The notes under the pieces: model-generated
What the model saw: the letters and a program-made list of their open reading frames with translations, nothing else
Database searches by the model: none
What the model was told of the DNA's origin: nothing
Position numbers and translations under genes: made by a program
Shown: in pieces, positions 1-12,067 of the stretch
Numbering within the stretch: position 1 is the stretch's first letter
Layout of the letters: each line of letters opens with the position of its first letter
Source of the DNA: Patellaria atrata CBS 101060
Lineage: Eukaryota; Ascomycota; Dothideomycetes; Patellariales; Patellariaceae
Assembly: GCA_010093705.1 (NCBI GenBank)
Contig: MU006122.1
Location: forward strand, 30,434 to 94,433
Reading direction: 5' to 3'
DNA length: 64,000 nucleotides

Positions 1-87
1 ACATCGATGTGTAATCGTAATAGTATTATGAAATATAACCTAGCTAGATTACTTCGAGGTCATAAAGAGCAAATGCGAGCCCACTGA

Positions 88-1115
88 TCAATCCCAATCG
101 CTGTCATCACTTGCTTGATCGATCTTGCTGTTCAATCCCTGGGAGGATTGCTCGACGTTTGAACAGGTCCTGAGAAGCTCATCACTACGTTGATCGCCAT
201 GTTGGTGTAGGCGAGGATCATTTGGCCCTAGAGCACCAACCTCTAAAAACAATTTCTCGATGTCTGGGGTGTTCATTTCGTCAGTATCGTTTGGAGCAGT
301 GACATGGCATCCTCCACGTCAAGAGTATTATATTCATTGTCCAGGAATATATAATCAAGGAAATGAATGAAAAAGAGGTATATTACCTTGGTGATTAGTA
401 TGGACTCCACGAAGTTCGCGCAATGTTACCACTTGCTTTTTGATGTTCCCGTCTTTGTATACTAGGATAGTGGGCGTGTTTCGCTCAGGATAACCTTCTA
501 TGCACATATCGGCCTGCATTTGACAGAACTTGATGTCACCGAAGCGTCTGGCCAACACACTCCATGCTTCGACCAAAAGTGCGGTTTCGGGGTCTATGCC
601 GTGCGAGGAAGTGAGGAGTACCAGGACAAACGATTTTCGTGATGCCTCGGTTACATCTTTGGAGTAGTCTGGCTTTTGTAGATGGAAGACCTGGTTGTAG
701 ATAGCAGTCTGCGCTATATTCGACAATTCTTTAACTCGTCGTCTCCTGGATATACCTTCAGACATACCGTTCGAGGGTAGAATATAGAATCAAATGCTTA
801 CCTATACTGCTCAAGAAATGCTTCGTCTTCATCTTCTTCAAGTTCCGCAAGCTCATCAATATCTTTCCCTTCAAGTCTGTTCTCGTGCGCCAAGTTCCTT
901 GCCTCCTCAAGTGCCTCTTGGATCATCGACGTGGGAGAAGGTGGCTTCTCAGGTATCACCCCATGCTTCCTCAAAATATCATTCCTGTAGCAGCGAAGCC
1001 CTCATCAGCTGCTGTTCCATATACCAAAATGACTTTAGATCTCACACACTTACCACTCCGTGTCAGCGTTTGGGTCATCCAAAGGAACGTTGACAGGGAT
1101 ATTAGCGGTATTCAT
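88..1115 (-). CDS. PLP2: Phosducin-like protein 2 (PLP2), CCT chaperonin co-factor
   Basis: Four exons join in frame: 1115-1054, 984-802, 745-387 and 263-88, giving 259 residues. All introns are GT-AG. The N-terminal part carries the acidic helical segment of phosducin-like proteins (TEWNDILRKHG, then a Glu-rich stretch ending EDEAFLEQYR). The middle is the thioredoxin-like fold, starting around HLQKPDYSKDVTEAS and ending RELRGVHTN. The tail is acidic and ends DDSDWD, as in the PLP2/PDCL3 group. Members of this family bind the cytosolic chaperonin CCT/TRiC and help fold actin and tubulin; the yeast gene is essential. No redox CxxC is present, as expected for this subgroup. It is divergent from SEC21, with 461 bp between the two starts. 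Identity is confident; the exon joins are inferred from splice sites and reading frame. Confidence 0.93.
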
Positions 1116-1576
1116 AACTATTATCGGGGCGTAAGGTACACGGTTGATAATACGCCATATGCAGTTTCATATGCTATTTGAACACTCTTGGATAGAATGG
1201 CACCCAACAGTGAAGTATCTTGTACTGTCTGTATACAAATAGGTTTACCGCCTTCTGCTTGGAGCGGCATAAAGTCGGCAGTAAACTTAGTAGACCACAA
1301 GTAAATTCAGGCGGTGAGAGACCTGACACCACGACCAGCCAGATTGCCCAACCGCAAACCGCGTAGTTCATTTCTAGAATTTCTAAGTGTTGGGCACAAA
1401 TATCCTCGTCTTTTTCGTCCGCCAATGCTGCCGCCATAGTTCTAATTGTTGTTCCTGTCTAAGATAAACCCAATTTACATGTTGAATCAACGAACTTGGC
1501 TTAACTCCCATTAGTATCCCGGAATCACCAATTTGCACTATTCAACGGCAATCAAGGACGTTGTGTCCTTCTCACC
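1116..1576. promoter_or_regulatory. Divergent intergenic region between PLP2 and SEC21
   Basis: 461 bp separate the two start codons, so this stretch must hold both promoters and both 5' leaders. A minus-strand ORF of 87 codons lies here (1174-1437), but it has no recognisable domain and looks like chance. I see no convincing TATA box or repeat. Confidence 0.5.
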
Positions 1577-4500
1577 ATGAGTGCCTACAAGAAAGACGAG
1601 GACGCGGATGGGTCGATAGTGAAGGTAGACAGGACATCGGTGTTCCAAGAAGGTACCTTGAACATACGCCTCAAGGAATTCTATATCTACTGATACTTCC
1701 TTCTATCAGCTAGAGTCTTTAACTCCTCTCCCATATCTCCTAGAAAATGCCGTATTCTCCTCACAAAGCTCTCCCTACTGTTATTCACGGGCGAGAAATT
1801 CCCCACGAATGAAGCTACATCCCTTTTCTTTGGAATCTCAAAGTTGTTTCAGAATAAGGACCCCAGTCTGCGACAGATGGTGTACCTGGTAATTAAAGAG
1901 CTTGCCTATACAGCAGAGGATGTGATCATGGTCACCAGTAGTATCATGAAGGACACTGCAGTCGGAAGCGATGTGTTATATCGTGCAAATGCTATACGCG
2001 CACTATGTCGCGTGATAGATGTACGTATACACCAAGATGTGTTTTCACAGTCGCTGACCGATGTAGGCATCCACAGTTCAAGCGATTGAGAGATTGATTA
2101 AGACTGCCATTGTTGACAAAACGCCCTCGGTATCATCAGCCGCGCTCGTCTCATCATACCATTTACTCCCAGTAGCCCGTGATGTAGTCAGACGATGGCA
2201 AAGTGAAACCCAAGAAGCTGCTTCCGCATCCAAGTCCTCAGGAGGGTTCTCGTTGGGCTTCGGTGCCTCTAGCAATCAAGCGTCATTAGCAGCGTCGAAC
2301 ACAAATTTCATGACGCAGTACCACGCAATCGGTCTTTTATACCAGATGCGGTCTCATGACCGAATGGCACTCGTCAAAATGGTCCAACAATATAGCGCTG
2401 CGGGTGTAGTAAAGAGTGCAGCTGCCACCATGCTTCTTGTTCGTTTAGCCGCAAAGCTTGCGGAGGATGATCCAAACTTGAGAAAACCAATGATGCAACT
2501 TCTCGATGGATGGCTGCGGCATAAAAGTGAGATGGTCAACTTTGAAGCTGCTAAAGCAATATGTGACATGAGAAATGTCACGGATGCGGAAGTAGTTCAA
2601 TCTATCCACGTTCTCCAACTATTTTTGACATCACCGCGCGCTGTTACCAAGTTTGCAGCTATTCGTCTCCTTCATAGTTTTGCTTCATTCAAGCCCGACG
2701 CTGTGAGGTCGTGTAACCCGGATATTGAAGCTCTCATCACGAATAGTAATCGATCCATAGCTACGTTTGCTATTACTACGCTTCTCAAAACCGGCAATGA
2801 ATCGAGCGTTGATCGTCTCATGAAACAAATATCAGGCTTCATGGCCGAGATTACGGATGAGTTCAAGGTCACCATCGTTGAAGCTATTCGTACGCTGTGT
2901 CTCAAATTCCCCAGCAAGCAAGCCGGCATGCTTGCCTTTCTCAGCGGTATTCTACGGGATGAAGGGGGTTATGAGTTCAAACGTGCAGTTGTTGAAAGCA
3001 TGTTTGATCTTATAAAATTTGTGCCGGAGAGTAAAGAAGACGGTAGGTGCACCAAAAGCATGATTCTGTCATACTAATTTCTCACAGCGCTCGCCCACCT
3101 TTGTGAATTCATTGAGGATTGTGAATTCACTAAATTAGCTGTCAGAATTCTTCATTTACTTGGGATGGAGGGGCCAAAGACAGCTCATCCCACAAAATAT
3201 ATTCGGTACATCTATAACCGTGTCGTCCTCGAAAACGCGATTGTTCGTGCCGCCGCAGTCACTGCGCTTGCAAAGTTTGGCGTAGGTCAAAAAGACCCAG
3301 AAGTCAAACGGAGTGTACATGTCCTGCTCACGAGATGTTTGGATGATACGGATGACGAAGTTCGCGACCGTGCAGCGCTCAATCTTCGATTGATGGAAGA
3401 GAATGATGATCTAGCATTCAAATTTGTCCGTAACGGCAAGTACTTGATAACTGACGCAACTTCTGGATCCTTTCACTGACAATAAAAAAGATTCAATGTT
3501 TTCACTTCCGGTTTTAGAGCACCAGCTCGTCATGTATGTCACCTCGAATGGCCGAGATACCTTCACTCAGCCATTTGATCTCTCCACGGTTCCTGTAGTT
3601 ACACGAGAACAAGCAGACGCAGAAGATCGTACCAAAAAGCTTACTACGGCAACGCTTACTCTGAAAGCCCCGAGCACTGGGCCCCAAACAGAATCAAGAA
3701 GTAGCGCAGAAGCAGCGGCTTCAGCATCTGCTGCTGCTCGAAAATATGCGGAGCAACTGCAGTCCATTCCCGAGCTGGCAGCATACGGTGCAGTTCTCAA
3801 ATCCTCGTCTATCGTCGACCTAACGGAATCCGAAACCGAATATGTTGTCAGTGCAGTAAAACATATCTTCAAAGATCATATCGTTCTTCAATTTGAGATC
3901 AAGAACACCCTACCAGATACGGTTTTAACGGATGTTTCCGTGATCTCGACCCCATCAGATGAGGGCGAGCCAACTTTAGAAGAGGACTTTATCATACCAG
4001 CCTCCGAACTTGCCACAGATATACCTGGAACCGTTTATGTTGCTTTCAAAAAACTCGCTGAGAATACCCCATATTTAGTGTGCAGCTTTACCAACATTCT
4101 TAAATTCACAAGTAAAGAAATTGACCCGACGACGAAAGAACCAGAGGACAATGGGTACGAAGATGAATACCAGGTTGAAGATCTTGAATTATCTGGCAGT
4201 GACTATGTCATGCCGGCATTCGCTACAAGCTTTGATGATGTATGGGAAGTTGTAAAATCCGGCGAAGAAGCAAGCGAGACGCTACAGCTTGGCAACATCA
4301 GAAGTATTGCTGGTACGTATTATAAATTCTATGAGAGTCAATGTCTCTGAATACCGTTGACTAATGATATTTTCGATGACAGACGCTACTGAACAAATTG
4401 CCAAAATCCTCTCACTACAACCTTTGGATGGGACAGACCTCGCCCTGAGCCACTCAACGCACACGCTCAAGCTCTATGGTAATACAATACAAGGTGGTAA

Positions 4501-4615
4501 AGTCGCAGCGATGGTTCGAATGGCGTATTCGGCAAAGACTGGAGTGACAATGAAAATTGAAGCACGCTCAGAAGAAGATGGGGTCGCTAGCTTAGTAGTA
4601 GCGAGTGTTGCGTAG
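1577..4615 (+). CDS. SEC21: Coatomer subunit gamma (COPI gamma-COP)
   Basis: Six exons (1577-1652, 1710-2020, 2067-3042, 3088-3435, 3491-4312, 4383-4615) give 921 residues, close to the usual length. The first two-thirds is the adaptin-like HEAT/ARM solenoid, with typical stretches such as ARVFNSSPISPRKCRILLTK and LLFTGEKFPTNEAT. A Ser/Ala-rich linker follows at about residues 600-650, then the gamma-COP appendage (beta-sandwich and platform) to the C-terminus. As part of the F-subcomplex of the COPI coat it would act in retrograde Golgi-to-ER vesicle formation. The intron at 3043-3087 has a perfect TACTAAT branch point. The intron at 3436-3490 starts with GC instead of GT (CG|GCAAGT...AAAAAG), which is the only way to restore RNDSMFSLP in frame. 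Identity is very confident. Confidence 0.97.
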
Positions 4616-5201
4616 TTCAAAATGGGCCCAGCATTCTATTGAAATACCTGTTGGTGTGTGTGTTGGGGGGGGGGGGGGGGGGGGGAAGTACATGCTTTGT
4701 TGCGCTTTCAGCCTACACCATAGGTGGGTTATGGTGTTGAGAGTGATCCCAATAGGATAAATTGTGTCCGTTAGAATACGCTCACATCTATCGTCATGAT
4801 AGACGGTAAAATTGTGTTATGATAAATTTACTGTTGTGTATGGTATATCCCAAAATCAATACACCGAACGCAACACCGGGTACATATTTACATTGAAGGT
4901 GGTTTAGAATATCTAGCGTGGCTGTGCAAGGATCATGAAAGTATCAGCACTTCAAAACTGTATAGATGGGCCAGAGTACTGATGACGGAGAGTCCTTAAG
5001 GTATTTCTCAGCATAAATATGAAAGCGATGACGTACAGTATATGTGTAATGCATGACTCGGCGCCAAGTGGTGATGTTGAACCATGTCGAACTCCCCTCA
5101 GGGTGGAATAATAATAATAAGTCAGACTAAATAGAACACCATTGTATTTACAGGGTACTTTACAGTAACCGAGGATTGCTAAAATGAGAGTCTCATCACA
5201 T
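4616..5201. other. Intergenic, convergent 3' ends of SEC21 and GH5 genes
   Basis: No gene seen. It contains a long guanine homopolymer (listed separately) and otherwise ordinary AT-rich sequence. Both flanking genes end here, so it should contain two polyadenylation regions. Confidence 0.5.
4665..4685 (+). repeat. G21 homopolymer tract
   Basis: A run of 21 consecutive G follows a short TG repeat about 50 bp after the SEC21 stop. If genuine it would be in the SEC21 3' untranslated region on the sense strand. The length is uncertain because homopolymers are prone to sequencing error. Confidence 0.85.
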
Positions 5202-7172
5202 CTATACTACAGTCAGGGTATAATTTGCCTCATTACCAGGCACTCTAGGAAATCCTTCTACCGTAATGGTCACATTTTGCCCGCTATTTACCACACTCTC
5301 TAATAATGAACGTCTAAGGATTAAATGAGCTGAGTCCCAGTTGTAATGGCTATCAAATGTCTAGTTTGATTGCGTCAGTTACAGTCATTGTAGGAAAAAC
5401 AATATGTTGCACTCACCAGTCGTCCCCTCTGCAGTGGTCCCAGCCATTGAGTCCAGTCATCAACGAGTATACCACCGTCACTTTTCATAGCACGTACAGC
5501 TGCTGGTTTGGACAATCCCTTCCAGCTGATGGGAATGTATAGGTCTTCGCTAGCATCAACCATGCTAGTTGTTTCTAAGAGGGTTGGAGTGTCCCATTGC
5601 ACTATTCGCAAACAGATGTCGGCTCCTTGTGAGAAGGACAGAACAATTCCGCCAGCTATCCCAATAGAAGACGTAAAGTTGTTCCAACTAGGCCTAACAA
5701 AGTTCGAGACAAAATTGGATTTGAAGGTAATGGAATCGGACGCCACGAAGTAATCCCAATCTTTCTCCAGCACAATACTTCCAGCTGTGACTTTATCGAG
5801 TGTGTTGCCGTTAAACACAAATGGAAGCTTCTGATCGGTGGGCATTGTGCCCGCATGGTGAAATAAGAATGCAGAGCTGAACTGGCTTTCCGCTGCGGCA
5901 TCTTTAGTACTATCTGGAAGACTGTTCACTTCGCCTTTTTGGGCGCTCATCAAAACATCGATAGCAACAGGATCCCGCCAGATATGTACGGTACGATCAA
6001 GCTGGTCTGCTCCATTGTCCCATAGCATAGTCGAGGTATTATACTTTTTTGCCAAACGAATAAAATGGTCGTAGAATTTCCATCTGGCCGCGGTTTCTGT
6101 GTGAATGGGGGATGCAGACCATTCGCCGATAATCAAAGGAACTTGGGTAAAATTATTGCGCACATTGGCGATGTCACTTTCGAGTGCAGTAATATCGGCC
6201 TCGGAGCCCCAAATGGTCTTACCCCAGGCACCAAAGATGAAGTCATCTAGATGGCAGGTTGATAAGTACGTGTCTTTCATGATCCATGGGTGGTAACCAA
6301 AAGGAGCATAGGGTTCAACTCACATGGAGAATAGTAGTGATACTGCAATGCCCATGGATTTGAAATATTCATGGGTGGTTTGAACCACTGAGAAGTTTTT
6401 ATAGTGTCTTCGCCGAGGCCAACAAGCGTTACCACACGCTGAGCGTTGAAACCGCCAGCATCCTGGATGGCTTTGAGGAATATCTCGTTCATTCTATTCT
6501 GTTGAGCGGCGTGTTCCGACGTGCTACCGGGGGGCTCATTTATTGGTTCGAACGCAACTTTGGAAGACTTGCATGCTAATTTAACACCGATCTGATACCA
6601 CAACCGATAGAACTTTTCTTCGATCATTTGCACATCAGCATCCGGTTTAGAAAAATCATACCAATTCCAGGAATCGTGATGCACATTGGTGATGACATAG
6701 AATCCGTACGAGAGGGCCATGTCAATAACATCCGACACCCTTTGAAGCCAATCGGGGTCAACGGTCCAAGTTGGACCATCGGTGATAAAATGGTATGCCC
6801 AGGTTACTTAATCGCGTCAATTCCTTCACTGATGATAAGGTACAATCAATAGTACTTACCTGGTATCCGCACGCTACTGAAACCAGCAGCTCTCGCATCT
6901 TCGAAGGTTACTGACTCCACCTTGGGATTGTTCCAGTCCCCTTCCGTTTGGATTGCGTCGAGCGTGTTTCCCAAGTTCCACCCTGGATCTGAGGCGGCTA
7001 CATAATCTTCCGCTGAGACATGCTCAAACGTGCCTGGGCACTCCGTGCTATTCACTATCTGACGTTGTAAAACCCCTGTGGTCCCTCGCGCACGTGGGTA
7101 AACTTCGTGTGGTTGAGAAGATGAGAAACCTATAAAAAAAGGCGCAAGGACGAAAAGGGATATGCCTCGCAT
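5202..7172 (-). CDS. Secreted GH5 endo-beta-glucanase with X2/Ig-like and CBM46-like modules
   Basis: Four exons (7172-6860, 6806-6324, 6246-5417, 5360-5202) give about 594 residues. The first ATG in frame begins MRGISLFVLAPFF, a clear signal peptide. The GH5 catalytic barrel spans roughly residues 40-370. Visible active-site motifs are PGWNLGNTLDA, NVHHDSW, the acid/base glutamate in EPINEP (about E195), HYYSP, and the nucleophile glutamate in LIIGEW (about E307). After it come an X2/Ig-like domain (LPFVFNGNTLDKV...DYFVASDSITF) and a C-terminal domain resembling CBM46 (DDWTQWLGP...NVTITVEGFP). This GH5-Ig-CBM46 order is known from bacterial subfamily-4 enzymes such as that of Bacillus halodurans, which degrade cellulose and xyloglucan. 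A role in plant cell-wall breakdown outside the cell is inferred; exact substrate is open. Confidence 0.92.
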
Positions 7173-8933
7173 TCTGATCAAGTACTTAGCGTATGAATTC
7201 CTTTCTGTCCAAGAAAGCTAAACACTCCTTTGTGATGATGTGCTGAAGCATTGAGGGAAGCCCCCGATTATATGCGAATTATCATATGGTTCTAGACGTG
7301 CCGACTTAATTTTGGAATACATTGCACGTTTCGAACTAGGGAGAGATTGCCAGATCATCGTATTCCCGGAGTCCAACTACACGAGTTTGAGAGTCACCTT
7401 CAGCAAAGCAAAAACGGGTGGAGATTGTGGGTGTGATCTCGCTAAGGGAAATTTATATTGATGAATATAAACGATCCCTGTCAAATACGATGTCTAGCTT
7501 GTAGATCAAGACCTAGTGAGGATACATAAGCTTCTAGATTCTATCAAATAAATGCAATGATTGGCCCGGGAGAAGGTTAAGCATTTGATCTTGCGCTGGG
7601 TGCACTCGTAATAGCAGTGGCAAGGAGTCGAAGGTTCACCATTGAACCCAGCCAGTTGGTACCGTACGTAAAAGCTGTGTACAGTACAAGGCATGTGGAA
7701 CGCCAGCATTTATAAAAACGTACTATGACTAAATAGAGATCAAAAACAATAGATTTTCTGAGTAAGAAAGGGAGAGTATACGGACACTTCAAAACGTACT
7801 TTTAGACCCGAGCTAACTGTAGGACTACTGTATGCCCAGAGGAGCTATTCAGCAGGAATCTCCATGCGGACAATACATCATTCTATACCAAAATACTATG
7901 TTTATTCACTCAATGGGATATTATATTTCGTCATAGAACACTTAAGGTATTATCCGTATAGGGATTCCTGCCATAAATCGCTCCTCTAGGCCATACAGTA
8001 GTCCTACAGTTAGTTCGGGTCTAAAAGTACGTTTTGAAGTGTCCGTATACTTTCCCGAAAAGGAAATGGAGAAATGATTGAAACAAAAGGATAAGAGAGG
8101 AAAGGGGAACAAGTCGAAGAATTAGAGAGTCAGAACCTCTGAATACGCTAGATTAAGGATTCACGCGGTATAGTACCACGTATAGCGCGTTCACAATGAT
8201 ACATTCAACTTTACGATATTCCCTGCCATTGTTTGCCTCATAAATGGGAACAGCCTACTATTCAATGTAATTTCTTCGAGACTGTATGAACCCTGAAAAA
8301 CGAGGTCAATGAATCTCGTTGTAGCGGCGTGGCGGGCGTACGGTTAGCTAGGCATTATATAATAAGGGAAGGGTAGATATAAAATTAGGAGCTTAGGATC
8401 AAATAAATCACTCATGCAGGTAAGACAGACGTCGATTGCAGTACTCACTGGCGATACACATAGTAGATATATGGAACTGAGGAAGTACCAGCAGAAAGAA
8501 TACAAAAGGTAGAATGAGACACTAAAGTAATGAGATGGATATATAATAGTATACGTTCTATGTCCTCGTACTCCTATTTTACTGTACGTCTACGCTTCAA
8601 GAGCCCAGGAGCTTTTCGACAAAAGTACAGACCGCCGGAGAAGGCGCACGGGGTTTGGATTCTCTGAAAATCAATATGTGTACAGTGAACGTACAATAGT
8701 AAGAATAGTCCCATAAACAGCAGGAAGGCAAATATGATTGTGGTTCATTTCAGGCTCCGTCAGCTATCGATTCTCCAAAATCCGTGACATAAAGTTAGCA
8801 AAAGTAAGTTAGTATCTGCGAATGCACAAAATATTTGAAGAAAGTATTGATTGCCTTTGTAGCTCTATTTGGTAGTCTAACGGCAAGTGCAATACGGTCA
8901 ATTTCTCACATGTCCTTATAATCTTCTTCACTG
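7173..8933. other. Gene-free interval between GH5 gene and COX13
   Basis: About 1.76 kb without a supportable gene. It holds a MITE-like inverted-repeat element at 7779-8047 (separate entry). ORFs of 60-70 codons at 7506-7792 have no recognisable features and lie partly in or next to the element. Confidence 0.6.
7779..8047. mobile_element. MITE-like element with about 95-bp terminal inverted repeats
   Basis: The left arm from 7779 (TACGGACACTTCAAAACGTA...) matches, with few mismatches, the reverse complement of the right arm ending at 8047 (...ACGTTTTGAAGTGTCCGTA). Similarity extends about 95 bp inward on each side through GACTACTGTATG and AGGAATC. The spacer is about 80 bp and has no coding capacity. 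TA dinucleotides at 7777-7778 and 8048-8049 flank the element, as expected for a Tc1/mariner-pogo type target duplication. The size (269 bp), long arms and lack of a transposase make it a non-autonomous miniature element. Confidence 0.85.
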
Positions 8934-9577
8934 TCACTCCTTCTTATGGTAATTGACCTTGTCGTTCCAGAAAAGGGTCTGCATAAGCTCATGTTATTAT
9001 GATCCATTTCAATTAGGGGCGCAAACATTGAAATTGGAGCTTGTGACTCGGACTTCCGAATGATTGGCCATATAAGAAAGAGAACCCAAGCTTACCTTGT
9101 CCCCATCTCCCCAGAAGTAGTTCTTAGACCTTATGTTTTGGTACGAATATTCGGTTTTCTCCTCTAACGGCGGTCCGTGTGCGAAATGTTCCCAATGCTC
9201 ATTCCACAGAACCCACGCATTAGCGCCCGCGATTATGATGGCAGGAATGACAGCGCTCCAGAGATCGTTAGCCTTATCGCAGGTGAAACGAACAAGGCTT
9301 CTCGCTCAAACAAAATGTCGGGGACCGACTTACTAGATGGAAAGTTTACGCCAGGTGTCTGTTAATTCGTAATGTTAGCAATGGAAGCTACCGTCAAGCA
9401 CCTCAGCTTACCGCTTGTCTGCTCTGCATGGTGTTTCACGGCTGCTCTCTCTCGATTGAAGGCATTATCTTGCACACCCGTAAGCTCGCTGGCGTAAGTG
9501 CGACGGATCACAGTACGTAGGGGGGGAATGCGGATGGCTCGCAAAGGAGGCCGCCCGAAAAGATTTCGAGAAATCAT
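8934..9577 (-). CDS. COX13: Cytochrome c oxidase subunit VIa (Cox13)
   Basis: Four exons (9577-9412, 9358-9334, 9255-9096, 8978-8934) give 131 residues. The second exon is only 25 bp. The N-terminus is a basic mitochondrial presequence (MISRNLFGRPPLRAIRIPP). A single membrane segment follows (AVIPAIIIAGANAWVLW), then the family signature NEHWEHFAHGPPLEE, YSYQNIRSKNYFWGDGDK and TLFWNDKVNYHKKE at the C-terminus. The subunit sits at the dimer interface of complex IV in the inner mitochondrial membrane and modulates activity. It is head-to-head with APN2; COX13-APN2 adjacency is a conserved flank of the mating-type locus in many Pezizomycotina. Confidence 0.95.
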
Positions 9578-9883
9578 GATTGAAACTGATTGTAGGGGTC
9601 TAAGATTTAATGAAGATTTCAGTATGTTGATGTTCTTCGTCAATTGTTGATGCGTCCTTCGGATGTCAAGAAATGGGGTGAGGTCAGTGAACTGACCGGC
9701 CAAGAATGGACTTGGCAAAATTGGTGCAGTACAATAAGAACCTGCTGACTAAGAACTTAAGAACCAACCACCGAGCCGCCTAAACTAAAAAACCTAATCA
9801 CCCACTCAGGTGGGACAAATACCCTCAAATGGTCAAATTCCGACGGATAGTTGAGTCCTCGTTTTCTATACAAGCCCATCAAA
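9578..9883. promoter_or_regulatory. Shared COX13/APN2 promoter region
   Basis: 306 bp separate the two divergent start codons, so both genes must be driven from this interval. No specific binding site could be assigned by eye. Confidence 0.5.
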
Positions 9884-11925
9884 ATGCCTCTTCGCATTAC
9901 GACGTGGAACGTAAATGGCATCCGTAATCCTTTCGGCTATCAACCATGGAGCTCGAACCGAACCTTTGGTGCTATGTTCGATATCCTGGACGCTGACATT
10001 ATCGTTATGCAAGAGCTGAAGATTCAACGGAAAGATTTACAAGATGATATGGTTATTGTTCCGGGATGGGATTGCTTCTTTAGCCTTCCGAAGCACAAGA
10101 AGGGTAAGGGAACATTATTGCAATATAATGCTTGAGTACCGAGCTAACGCAGTAGTTTAGGGTATTCAGGTGTGGCTATATATACCAAGGAGTCTGTTTG
10201 CGCTCCCATCCGTGCAGAGGAAGGCATCCTCGGCGTCCTGTGCCCCCCTGGTTCAAGCACAGCATACAGAGACTCTCCTTCCGAGGCCACAATAGGCGGG
10301 TATCCCTCGCTAGAACAGACCGAAAACTTTAAAACAGATTCCTTGAGTCTCGACTCTGAGGGACGTTGCGTGGTTCTTGAATTCCCCGCGTTTGTATTGT
10401 TTGGCGTTTACTCTCCGGCTAACAGCAATGGACTTCGTGATGACTTTCGGTATGCTTTTCTCAGCGCGCTTGACATCCGAGTCCGTAATCTGGAACGCAG
10501 TGGGAAGAGAGTCATCATAGCAGGAGACTTGAATGTATTAAGAGCGGAAATTGACTCAGCTCATGCAGAAGAGACTTTGCGCAAGGGAGTATTAAATCAT
10601 GAGGAGTTCATCTCAACCCCTAATAGAAGAATCTTCAACCAATTGCTTGAGGACGGTGAGGTTATCGGTGAGAGGGATAAGGATAGAGAAGAACCAGTTC
10701 TATGGGATATTTGTCGAGGATTCCATCCGACACGGAAGGGGATGTACACACAGTGGGAGCAAAAAATCAATGCCAGGCCAGGCAATTTCGGTAGCAGGAT
10801 AGACTTCATTCTTTGCAGCCGCGATATGAAAAGCTGGTTTTTATCAGCGGATATCCAGGAGGGACTTATGGTATGCTTGTCAAGGAATTTCTATGGCATT
10901 CTTATTGATTATATTAGGGCTCAGACCACTGTCCCGTTTACGCAGATTTGCATGATAAGATCATGCTTGGCGATAATGTTATAGACTGTCAAGACATCAT
11001 GAATCCTGTTGGTACTTTCTTATATGGGACGCGGGTAATATCTCCCAGCACAAGAGAACCTCTCCTTTTATCGGGAAAGCGGCTACCTGAGTTTGACACA
11101 ACAAAACGTAGGAGCATAAAGGACATGTTCCAGAAGAACTCCAAGTTCTCCCCACTATCTAGTGATGAAAATACGACTACAGGGATAGAAATGTCAGACT
11201 CGAACTGGAACGCGTCTTTGAAGAATGTAGCGAAGCACTACAAGCGGAAAAGATCTGTAAAGCTAATGGTCGAGGGGAATTCAAAGTCTCGATTATCCTA
11301 TACTGCTTCTCGCCCAGGAGACCAGAAATCACTTGAAGACTTTTTTTCGAGACGAGTTAATAAGACCGCTCGTAAACCGCTCGTGCAGCCAGTCCTCACA
11401 AATAAATTTACTACTCTTTGTGACTCCGTTATTGCCTCAGAGCTCTGTTCTAAGGATTTTCATTACACTAATCCCGACGAATACGGCATTCCCTCTACTA
11501 CCAAACCTGAGATGAGTAACCCGTTTAATCTGAGCATAGATCACGCAATCAGTAATACACGTTCAACTGCACATGGCTCGACCGAAAAACCGAGCTCGTC
11601 CTTTTTAGAGCAGGATGTTAGCCTCGCCGGTCATGCTCAATCGAGTTTTTCATGGAGCAACCTTCTCCGCAAACCTGCACCCCCTCGATGTCAAGGTCAT
11701 CATGAACCATGTATCATGCTCGCAACCAAGAAAAGCGGAGTGAATTGTGGCAGGCGCTTTTGGATATGTGCCAGGTATGGATCCATCCCTTTTTTTTTTT
11801 GAATTGAACATATGCGCATTGCTGACTCCATCTATGTTTATAGACCTGTTGGACCCTCCGGCATCAGAGAGTCTGGTTCAGAATGGCGCTGCTCAGCATT
11901 CCTGTGGGCAAGCGATTGGAAGTAG
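9884..11925 (+). CDS. APN2: AP endonuclease 2 (class II, exonuclease III family)
   Basis: Four exons (9884-10103, 10161-10870, 10918-11774, 11844-11925) give 622 residues. The ExoIII-type nuclease fold covers about residues 1-340: MPLRITTWNVNGIR at the start, the metal-binding glutamate in MQELKIQ, IAGDLNV, and the catalytic GSDHCPVYADL recovered only after splicing. The middle is low-complexity with a PCNA-interaction-like stretch (QKSLEDFFSRR). The C-terminus is a GRF zinc finger (CQGHHEPC...NCGRRFWIC...). The enzyme cleaves abasic sites and trims 3' ends in base-excision repair. It lies immediately beside the interval where mating-type genes usually sit, and its 3' end is 142 bp from the end of the convergent Zn2Cys6 gene. 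Confidence 0.96.
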
Positions 11926-12067
11926 GAGATCATCCTTTTAATGGACATCAAATTCATAAAACCTATATCAAGTCGCCATATCCTCACAAGAACAACACAT
12001 CTTATTGATGATTGATGTGAAAAGCAGTAAAGTACAAATTTGGCCATAGTAGACTTGATAAAGAATG

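Noticed and set aside
1174-1437. 87-codon minus-strand ORF between PLP2 and SEC21
   Set aside because: No domain, no clear splice partner, and it lies entirely in the short divergent promoter region.
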